NCBI GenBank assembly: GCA_049323275.1
Contig: JBMOOM010000120.1
Span: forward strand, 147,512 to 211,511
DNA length: 64,000 bases
Direction of reading: 5' to 3'
Source of the DNA: Taklimakanibacter sp049323275
GTDB lineage: Bacteria > Pseudomonadota > Alphaproteobacteria > Rhizobiales > Aestuariivirgaceae
Of the stretch, positions 58,105 through 64,000 are shown in pieces. Positions within the stretch are counted from its first letter, which is position 1. Every line of letters starts with the position of its first letter. The notes below the pieces were generated by a model that saw only the letters and a list, made by a program, of their open reading frames with translations, was not told the origin of the DNA and searched no databases. The position numbers and the translations under genes are program-made.

Positions 58105-59675
58105 CCCGCGAACTCGGGCGCGTAGGCTTCATAGAAGCTGTTGCTGAACAGCTTTTGCGGGTCGAAGCGCGCCTTGGCGGCGAAGAAATCGCCGATCATG
58201 GGATAGGCGCGCTTCAATTGCATCGCATCGTAATGGCGCTGATAGGGCAGGAAGAAGCGGCCGCCCGACTGATGCGCCTGATCGACGAGATCGCGGGTGA
58301 GGCCGCGCATCTTCTCGATGCCGGCATCGTCCACCGTCTGATTGACGTAGAGCACGACGGAAAAGGCTTCCTCAGGCGCGTAGTTAAGAGCGATCTCCTC
58401 CTTGTGCACGACGCGCACCGAGGCGTTGAGCAGCAAGGTGCCGCTCTTCCGCATGAGATCGCGCATCCGGTCGATGAAGGAGAGGAGATTGGCCCGGGGC
58501 ACGAAATATTCGTGCAATATGTCGGTCTCGTCCCTCAGATTGTTGAAGAGGTAAGGCACCGAGTCGTGCATCGGCTCGTTGCGCGAGACCAGGCAGGCCT
58601 CACCGGTGCGGCCGGCGATTTCGCTCACCGTGCAGGATTCGAATTTGTGCTCCAGCTCTTTCTCGGCGTACCATTTCGCTTCGGCGAAGAGACTGCCTTT
58701 CTTCGACAGATTGAAGACCAGCCGGCGCAGTCCGGCCGAGCTGACATCCGCCAGAGGGGGGAGTCGAAGGCCGCTCATGTCCTGGCGGTGATAGGTATAG
58801 AGCAGAATCTCGCGCAGGAAGCTGCCCGGCGCCGTCGAGAGATGGCCGTAGAACAGGCCGATATCCGGATCGGCGGCGATCTCATCGGTGAATATCCTCG
58901 GGAAGTCGGCGATGTCGATCAGGCGCCGGCGGGATTCGTAGATGGTGTTTTCCGCGATCTCGATCTCGGCATCGAGGATGACGCCGAACAGGCCGTAGCC
59001 ACCGACGATGTGGCGGTAGAGATCGGTATTCTCGCCGCGGCTGGCGGTGATGATCGAGCCGTCGGCCAGCATGATGCGCAAGCGGCGCAGCGTGCGCTCG
59101 ACGGCGCCCACCTGATGGTCCATGCCATGGGCATTGACCGAGATCGAGCCGCCGACGGTGAAGACGTCAGAGGATTGCATCGCCTTCACGGCGAAGCGCG
59201 GATGGAGCAGATTCTGGATGTCGTGCCAGCGCGCCCCGCTTTGCGCCGTCATGATGCGCGCCGCCTCATCGACGGTCACGGCGTTGAAGCCGGTCATGTC
59301 GAGGACGACGCCGTCCCGCGCGAAAGCGTGTCCGCCCATGGAATGAAGCGCGCCCGCCATCGAAACCTTGAGCCCCTGGTCGCGGGCATAGGCCAAGGCG
59401 TCGGCGATGTCCTTTTCAGTCTTCACCGCCACCACGCCCTTGACCGGCGTGCGCGACAGGCAGCTCACATCGTTGACCGTGCCGTCGCGTTGCGACCAAG
59501 GCAGGCTCGCCGCGTCGGCTGGCGTAGTCCCGGCGCCATCCGGGACGAGGGGACCGCAATCCTTGGGAGCGGTGGGAGCGGAAGCCAATCCATAGGCTTC
59601 GTTGCCGACCCAGGCGGCGGCCGCAGCCAGCCCGGCCGTGGCGAGAGCCTTGCGGCGCGTGAACCACTTCGTCAT
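58098..59675 (-). CDS. Exported FAD-binding oxidoreductase (PCMH/aldonolactone-oxidase-like)
   Basis: 525 residues. An N-terminal twin-arginine-like signal (FTRRKALATAGLAAAAAW) precedes a PCMH-type FAD domain with KVSMAGALHSMGGHAFARDG and SVNAHGMDHQVGAVERTL. The His in ALHSMGGHAF may link FAD. The C-terminal substrate domain resembles D-arabinono-lactone or cholesterol oxidase groups. Periplasmic localisation and the substrate are inferred, not shown. It is divergent from rlmJ. Confidence 0.85.
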   Translation of the reverse strand: MTKWFTRRKALATAGLAAAAAWVGNEAYGLASAPTAPKDCGPLVPDGAGTTPADAASLPWSQRDGTVNDVSCLSRTPVKGVVAVKTEKDIADALAYARDQGLKVSMAGALHSMGGHAFARDGVVLDMTGFNAVTVDEAARIMTAQSGARWHDIQNLLHPRFAVKAMQSSDVFTVGGSISVNAHGMDHQVGAVERTLRRLRIMLADGSIITASRGENTDLYRHIVGGYGLFGVILDAEIEIAENTIYESRRRLIDIADFPRIFTDEIAADPDIGLFYGHLSTAPGSFLREILLYTYHRQDMSGLRLPPLADVSSAGLRRLVFNLSKKGSLFAEAKWYAEKELEHKFESCTVSEIAGRTGEACLVSRNEPMHDSVPYLFNNLRDETDILHEYFVPRANLLSFIDRMRDLMRKSGTLLLNASVRVVHKEEIALNYAPEEAFSVVLYVNQTVDDAGIEKMRGLTRDLVDQAHQSGGRFFLPYQRHYDAMQLKRAYPMIGDFFAAKARFDPQKLFSNSFYEAYAPEFAGY

Positions 59676-59742
59676 GAATCATCCTGCGATTGTGCGCCGG
59701 GAAACTAGCTTATTTGCGTGAGCCCGCCTAGAACACGAGCCC

Positions 59743-60612
59743 ATGAACTACCGTCACGTCTATCATGCCGGCAATCACGCCGATGTCCTGAAGCATATCG
59801 TGATGATGCGGGCCTTCCTGCATCTGCAGAAGAAGGACAAGCCGTTCCTGTTTCTCGACGCGCATGCCGGCACCGGCCTCTATGCGCTGTGGGGCGATGA
59901 GGCGTTGAAGACGCTCGAATGGCAGGATGGCGTGGGGCGCTTCTATGATCCTGCCGGCAGGTCCGTGCCGTTGACGGCCGAAGCGGAGGCCCTGCTTGCG
60001 CCATGGCGCCAGGTGATCGCGTCGGTCAACTCGGCGGGTCAGCCGCTCTCCCATTATCCGGGTTCGCCGGCTTTTGCGCTTCATGTTCTGCGTAAGAGCG
60101 ACCGGGTCATCCTCAATGAGCTGCATCCCGAGGATCACGGCAAGCTCGCCGACTTCACCAAGCGCGACAAAAGGGTGACGATCGTCGAAGGCGACGCCGC
60201 GATCGCGGTGAAGGCGCATCTGCCGCCGCCCGAACGGCGTGGCTTCATCCTGATCGATCCGCCCTATGAGCGCGATGACGAGGCGCGCCGCGCGGTGCAG
60301 ATGCTGCGCGACGGCCACCGCCGCTTCGCCACCGGCGCTTTCGCTCTCTGGTATCCGGTGACCGGCGACGGCCTGTCCGAAACGATCACCAAGGAGGCGC
60401 AGGCTCTCGCCATTCCGAAGATGCTGAAAGCCGAGCTCCTGGTGCGCAAGCCCGTATCGGCGGGCGGCCTCGCCGGCTCCGGTCTCATTCTGATAAACCC
60501 GCCCTGGCCTCTGGCGGATGAGCTTGCCCTATTGGGTCCTGAGCTGCGCGCGCGGCTGCGCCAGAGCGATGACGCCCGCTGGACGCTTGCCTGGCTGACC
60601 CCGCCGGATTAA
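59743..60612 (+). CDS. rlmJ: 23S rRNA (adenine(2030)-N6)-methyltransferase RlmJ
   Basis: 289 residues. Family-specific segments are NYRHVYHAGNHADVLKHIVM, FLDAHAGTGLYAL (SAM-binding) and the catalytic FILIDPPYERDDE (DPPY). RlmJ methylates A2030 of 23S rRNA. The starting Met is at 59743. It overlaps the convergent transporter gene by 4 bp. Confidence 0.94.
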   Translation: MNYRHVYHAGNHADVLKHIVMMRAFLHLQKKDKPFLFLDAHAGTGLYALWGDEALKTLEWQDGVGRFYDPAGRSVPLTAEAEALLAPWRQVIASVNSAGQPLSHYPGSPAFALHVLRKSDRVILNELHPEDHGKLADFTKRDKRVTIVEGDAAIAVKAHLPPPERRGFILIDPPYERDDEARRAVQMLRDGHRRFATGAFALWYPVTGDGLSETITKEAQALAIPKMLKAELLVRKPVSAGGLAGSGLILINPPWPLADELALLGPELRARLRQSDDARWTLAWLTPPD

Positions 60613-61796
60613 CGCTTCGGCATTATGGCGAGATGGGTGAGCACGCCGAGCAGGGCGCAGATCGCCAGCGTCCAATAGCCGATCATGAGATGGTGGTCCT
60701 GCAGCGCGCCGACGGTTTGCGAGATCATGGCGCTCATGCCCATCTGGAAAAAGCCGAGCAGGCCCGCCGCCGTGCCGACCAGCATCGGGTCGATGCTGAT
60801 GGCGCGGACAGTCCCATTGGGGATGGTGAGGCCGTTGCCGAGCGCGCAGAGCAGCATGGGTGCGAAGAGCGCCATCGGAGTCAGAAAGCCGAGCAGCGGG
60901 AAGAGCAGGCAAAGGGATGCGCCGGCGAGCGTCATCAGATTGCCGAACAGGACCATGCGGTCATTGCCGATGAGCACGGAATAACGTCCCGACAGAAAAT
61001 TGCCGAGCATGTAGCCGAGCGACACGAGGATGAACCACAATCCGTATTCGACCGTCGAGCGGCCCATGACGTTGACCGTGACAAACGGCGCGAAAGCGAG
61101 AAAGGTGAAGAACACGGCGCTGGCGAAAGCGAGCGTCAAGGCATAGCCGCGGAACTGAGCCGACGCGAAGATCCGTCCATAATGAGAGCTTTGCCACAGA
61201 CGGCCGTCGCGGCGGCGATTGATATTCGTCTCATGCAAGGTGAACCAGGCGATGGCGAGGATCAGCGTGGCGATGAGCGCCAGCAGCACGAAGCTGGCGC
61301 GGAAGCCCCAGAACTGATCGAGATAGCCGCCGATCGTCGGCGCGATCATCGGCGCCAGGACCCAGGCCATGGTGATGTAGCCGAGCACGCTCGCCGCGTT
61401 TTCGCCCTGATAGAGATCGCGCACGATGGCGCGCGACAGGACAATGCCGGAGGCGCCGCCCAGCGCCTGCACCAGGCGCGCGGCGATCAGAGTCTCGATC
61501 GTGGTGGCGAGCGCCGAGGCGATGCTGGCGATGACGAACAAGGTGAGCCCGGCCAACAGAAGCGGGCGCCGGCCATAGCGGTCCGACAGCGGGCCATAGA
61601 AAAGCTGGCAGACGCCAAGGCCGATCAGATAGAGCGTCAGCGTCAGCTGCACCGTGCCGTAGGACACGCCGAAAGTCGCCTGCAGGCCCGGCATCGAGGG
61701 CATGAAGATATTGAGCGCCAGCGGGCCGATGGCGCTGACGGCGACCAGAATGAAGAAAGGTGGGCGGCGCGCGGCCGGTGACGCGGAAACTGACAT
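60609..61796 (-). CDS. Bcr/CflA-family MFS drug transporter
   Basis: 395 residues from MSVSASPAARRPPFFIL. Twelve predicted helices; YLIGLGVCQLFYGPLSDRYGRRPLLL and ARLVQALGGASGIVLSRAIVRDLYQGE are the Bcr/CflA hallmarks. It is related to, but distinct from, the tandem pair at 24.6-27 kb. It probably exports drugs or sulfonamide-like compounds by proton antiport. A longer frame to 61874 adds no transmembrane segment. No regulator is adjacent. Confidence 0.92.
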   Translation of the reverse strand: MSVSASPAARRPPFFILVAVSAIGPLALNIFMPSMPGLQATFGVSYGTVQLTLTLYLIGLGVCQLFYGPLSDRYGRRPLLLAGLTLFVIASIASALATTIETLIAARLVQALGGASGIVLSRAIVRDLYQGENAASVLGYITMAWVLAPMIAPTIGGYLDQFWGFRASFVLLALIATLILAIAWFTLHETNINRRRDGRLWQSSHYGRIFASAQFRGYALTLAFASAVFFTFLAFAPFVTVNVMGRSTVEYGLWFILVSLGYMLGNFLSGRYSVLIGNDRMVLFGNLMTLAGASLCLLFPLLGFLTPMALFAPMLLCALGNGLTIPNGTVRAISIDPMLVGTAAGLLGFFQMGMSAMISQTVGALQDHHLMIGYWTLAICALLGVLTHLAIMPKR

Positions 61797-61929
61797 GGGA
61801 CCTTTTGGGGGAAGAGAGTTCCCCTTACAGGCGCGGCCGCCGCTTGTCCCAATATATTTGCGGCCGATGGACATGAGGCGGGCGCATAGCGTGGCCGCCA
61901 GAGCCGGGCTGACCGGCCAGCGCGTAGCC

Positions 61930-61980
61930 TAGCGCGTGACCAGGAAAAGTGGATACCGGTTTTCCGTCGATCACGCGCTA
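61930..61980. repeat. Rhizobial-type mosaic intergenic palindrome
   Basis: Outer arms TAGCGCGTGA (61930-61939) and TCACGCGCTA (61971-61980) are perfect. Inside, GGAAAA (61943-61948) and TTTTCC (61960-61965) also match around GTGGATACCGG. The GGAAAAGTGG...ACCGGTTTTCC core is the pattern I know from dispersed intergenic palindromes of rhizobia. No second copy was noticed in this window. Confidence 0.7.
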
Positions 61981-62038
61981 AACATAAGATTCCGCTCACG
62001 TTTATCACTTCGGGTCGAACCGATCCGGACTCGCCGTC

Positions 62039-62248
62039 TCACGCGATGCGGGAGGCCGTGACGGCGGCCGCCGTCAAGAAGCCGGCCGCTTGATAGGCCG
62101 ATACCGCCGGATACGCGCCCGGCCGGATCAGCAGAGCACAGAGGATGGCGATGGAATAGAACGCGAGTTCCGTGAGAGAGGGCATTTGGAACTCGCGTCT
62201 CGCCCCCGATGCTGCGAGGAGCATGAGGGCAAGGAGAATAGCGACCAT
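62039..62248 (-). CDS. Doubtful small membrane protein
   Basis: 69 codons with hydrophobic segments (MVAILLALMLLAASG and LAFYSIAILCALLI, AAGFLTAAAVTA). No ribosome-binding site is visible and no relative is known to me. Listed because it fills part of a gene-poor stretch; could be chance. Confidence 0.25.
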   Translation of the reverse strand: MVAILLALMLLAASGARREFQMPSLTELAFYSIAILCALLIRPGAYPAVSAYQAAGFLTAAAVTASRIA

Positions 62249-62522
62249 GCCGTGGCGGCGAGGCCCGGCGCGGGCTGAAACGGAACGGGCGAAAGGACAT
62301 CGGAAACCCCCGCATGCGTGGAGGGCAGGAATCCGCCGGGCCGCGGCAAATTTCGTCAGCCATTCACGCGTAGGATCTTCGCCCTCTGAGGATCGGTCAG
62401 TCCGGTCAGACTGACGCGATCACGAAACGCTCACAAATCCCACTTTGGGGAGGGAACTTGCTTCCGGGAAGTGCAAATACTGGAGCGACCGGTCTCAACG
62501 AGCGGGCGCCCGCCGCGACAGC

Positions 62523-63050
62523 TCAGTTCACGCCTTCGATATGTTCGGCGAGCTCCTGATATTCCTCGCAGGTGGTGCCGCAGCGATTGGCGATCTCGGT
62601 CAATTGCGACTTGGCGAGATCGATTCGGCCCGCGGCGACATAGCCTTCGCCCAGATATTCGCGCGCCAGCACGAAATTGGGGTCAATCTCGATGGCCTTA
62701 TGGTAATAGCCGAAGGCCTCGTCGAGACGGCCCGATTTGCGGTGGCTGTAGCCAATGTAATTCAGGACGCGCGGATCGTTCTGATTGCTCACGGCGGCGA
62801 GCACGGTCAGCGCCCAGTCATATTCGCCGGCCTGCGCCAAAGCGCGGCCCTGCTGATAAAGATCCTCGTCGGGCAATATGCCGGAAGAGGCCTTCACGCA
62901 CTTGCCGTTCTTGAGCACTTCGCCTTTCTTGCATTTCTTGGCGGGCGTGGTGCTGCTGCTGCCGCCGTCGCCCATGGCGTGGACGGGAGCGAAAGAGGCG
63001 ACGCCGAAGGCGAGGGCTGCGACCGTGGCCAAAGCGAGATGGATCTTCAT
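62523..63050 (-). CDS. Secreted TPR-repeat protein
   Basis: 175 residues from MKIHLALATVAALAFGVASFAPVHA. After the signal peptide comes a Cys pair in KKCKKGEVLKNGKCVKA, then at least two tetratricopeptide repeats (LYQQGRALAQAGEYDWALTVL; VLNYIGYSHRKSGRLDEAFGYYHKAIEIDPNF; AREYLGEGYVAAGRIDLAKSQL) and a final Cys pair (NRCGTTCEEY). It is likely a periplasmic scaffold. The partner is unknown. Confidence 0.85.
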   Translation of the reverse strand: MKIHLALATVAALAFGVASFAPVHAMGDGGSSSTTPAKKCKKGEVLKNGKCVKASSGILPDEDLYQQGRALAQAGEYDWALTVLAAVSNQNDPRVLNYIGYSHRKSGRLDEAFGYYHKAIEIDPNFVLAREYLGEGYVAAGRIDLAKSQLTEIANRCGTTCEEYQELAEHIEGVN

Positions 63051-63228
63051 AATCTGTCCTCCAGGGAGCGAATACGAGCTTATTACGTCCCGAGGCGCGT
63101 TTCCATTCCTTTGCCGGCGGTTCGACGCGTGAACCGCGCATGAACCCGCCATTCAGGCCGGACTCACAGCAATTCCGTCATCCTCCCGCCATCGATCGGA
63201 CATGATCGCAACCTGTTGGAGGTCAATT

Positions 63229-63660
63229 ATGACGAAGTTCTCACTGCATGGTGTTTCGCTGGCCGCCTTGGGCGGCATGGCTGCTCTGATGGTAACCATT
63301 TCGGCAGCCGTGCCGGCGGATGCCGCCACCGGCCGCTCCAAGTTCCAGGCGAGCCCGGAAGAGCTGCGCCGCCATTGCTGGCGCATCGACGAGACGTTCT
63401 GGAAAAGCAAGCGTCGCTATGGCTGCGGTGAAGTCGTCCGCTGTGCCGAAGGCAGCTGCGTGAAGATCAAGATCGTGGAACCGCCCCCGCCGCCCACTCC
63501 GCAACCGCCTCTGCTCACCTTCAAGCGTGAGCCGGGCAAGAATGGCGATGGCGGCAATGGCGGCGCGCGCGACGGCGGCAGCAACAATCGTGATGGCGGC
63601 AAGAAGGGCGGCGGCGGAAGCAGCGGCTCGGCGGCCGGCGGCCCGAACGGCCCGAATTAA
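63229..63660 (+). CDS. Small secreted protein with Cys motif and Gly/Asn-rich tail
   Basis: 143 residues from an ATG with GGAGG 6 nt upstream. A signal peptide (cleavage near VPADAATG) leads to a short Cys region (RHCWRIDETFW, YGCGEVVRC, EGSCVKIKI), a proline stretch and a low-complexity Gly/Asn/Asp tail of about 40 residues. I do not recognise a family. Related small secreted proteins with the same Cys region occur in Hyphomicrobiales, to my recollection. A hairpin follows. Confidence 0.75.
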   Translation: MTKFSLHGVSLAALGGMAALMVTISAAVPADAATGRSKFQASPEELRRHCWRIDETFWKSKRRYGCGEVVRCAEGSCVKIKIVEPPPPPTPQPPLLTFKREPGKNGDGGNGGARDGGSNNRDGGKKGGGGSSGSAAGGPNGPN

Positions 63661-63680
63661 GGTATAGAGGTCATGACAGA

Positions 63681-63704
63681 GGCGGGTCCCGCGCGGGGCC
63701 CGCC
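63681..63704. terminator. GC-rich hairpin between convergent genes at 63.7 kb
   Basis: GGCGGGTCCC (63681-63690) and GGGGCCCGCC (63695-63704), 10 bp with one G-U pair and a 4-nt loop, no T tract. Located between the converging ends of the secreted protein and the membrane protein genes. Confidence 0.5.
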
Positions 63705-63706
63705 GG

Positions 63707-64000
63707 TCATTCGGCCGGAGTCCTGAGATCCAGCAGCTTGGCGGCGAAGACGGCCAGGAAGACCAGGCTCACGATGGCGACCAGCAGTGTGTCGCTCGTC
63801 GGTTCCAAAGTGACGAGGTTCCTGGCTTCGGCGGTGAGGAAGCTCGCCTGCGACGGGATCGCGCTCACGACCATCAAGACGAGAATGGCGGCGACGAGAC
63901 CGAGCGCGAAGAGGCCCATGACGAGATGGGTGCGCGCCGCGAATTCGCGATAGCGTTCCATGACCTGTCTAACCCGCATGCCCGTCATCCGTTTCATCAT
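63707..64000 (-). CDS. Small membrane protein, possibly complete at the window edge
   Basis: 97 residues in view, beginning at an ATG that is the last codon of the window, so it may be complete or extend further. Two hydrophobic helices (LVMGLFALGLVAAILVLMVVSAI and LLVAIVSLVFLAVFAAKLL) around a short polar loop. No family is recognised. Confidence 0.55.
   Translation of the reverse strand: MMKRMTGMRVRQVMERYREFAARTHLVMGLFALGLVAAILVLMVVSAIPSQASFLTAEARNLVTLEPTSDTLLVAIVSLVFLAVFAAKLLDLRTPAE

Larger units (their letters stand above)
61797..62522. other. 726-bp gene-poor region with a mosaic palindrome
   Basis: Between the transporter and TPR genes no well-supported gene exists. It holds the mosaic palindrome 61930-61980, a doubtful 69-codon membrane frame (62039-62248, minus strand), and upstream sequence of the transporter. 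The right part (62249-62522) is plain GC-rich sequence where I see no gene, RNA or clear promoter. Confidence 0.5.

Overview
This 64 kb window is dense, high-GC bacterial chromosome. Gene order and families point to an alphaproteobacterium of the Hyphomicrobiales (Rhizobiales): the block lgt / MidA-type methyltransferase / pgeF / prs, the block rplY / pth / ychF / two MaoC genes, an ilvE-marR-response regulator-kinase block, and a petABC operon beside apt, hemF and trmL. A mosaic palindrome at 61930-61980 resembles the intergenic palindromes common in rhizobia. No rRNA, tRNA, CRISPR array, transposase or integrase was found. Almost all genes look like vertically inherited chromosome.

Layout. 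1-4 kb: end of a DctA-type symporter, ilvE, and a MarR / response regulator / histidine kinase set resembling petP-petR. 4-13.6 kb: a long minus-strand run with two MaoC hydratases, ychF, pth, rplY, prs, a lipoprotein, an M24/creatinase-like hydrolase, pgeF, midA and lgt. 13.7-20.3 kb: plus-strand ubiK, ybjN, proC, a TetR regulator, csaA, then a basic amino-acid decarboxylase with its antiporter (acid resistance or polyamine module). 20.3-30 kb: aldo/keto reductase, DUF1194 protein, dimethylglycine dehydrogenase-like enzyme, two tandem Bcr/CflA transporters, a cytochrome P450 and a non-pyrrolysine MttB-family methyltransferase. 30-31.9 kb: one AT-richer orphan gene with an HELGH zincin motif, the clearest accessory island. 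31.9-38 kb: EamA transporter, apt, hemF, trmL and petABC. 38-43.7 kb: MarR-controlled RND efflux genes and MTA phosphorylase. 43.8-52.6 kb: two paralogous L,D-transpeptidases, DUF922 protease, cold-shock protein, RNase T2, glutamine amidotransferase, two MFS genes, an MBL hydrolase, small lipoproteins and a HAD phosphatase. 53-64 kb: uvrB, a run of four uncharacterised membrane or anchored proteins, an FAD oxidoreductase, rlmJ, a third Bcr/CflA transporter and small secreted or TPR proteins.

How genes work together. The bc1 complex (petABC), a possible regulator set for it (petP/petR-like plus kinase) and heme synthesis (hemF) give respiratory capacity. MtnP and Apt salvage adenine from polyamine and SAM metabolism. 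The decarboxylase and antiporter form a two-gene unit. MttB, the DMGDH-like enzyme and the M24 hydrolase hint at methylamine, betaine or ectoine catabolism, but they are not one operon.

Most interesting signals: the orphan zincin gene with internal 42-bp repeats and a palindromic promoter region; a helically phased AACAGCGG array upstream of the EamA transporter; hairpins that would hide the ribosome-binding sites of the decarboxylase and of the second marR gene; a strong hairpin plus a 5-codon leader frame before mttB; a 5'-terminal hairpin in the rplY leader; perfect palindromes before ybjN; a P450 with Ala at the usual I-helix Thr; and an M24 protein that seems to have lost its metal ligands. 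No clearly new multi-gene defence or biosynthetic system is evident. All motif, promoter and hairpin calls were made by eye, without folding or database searches.
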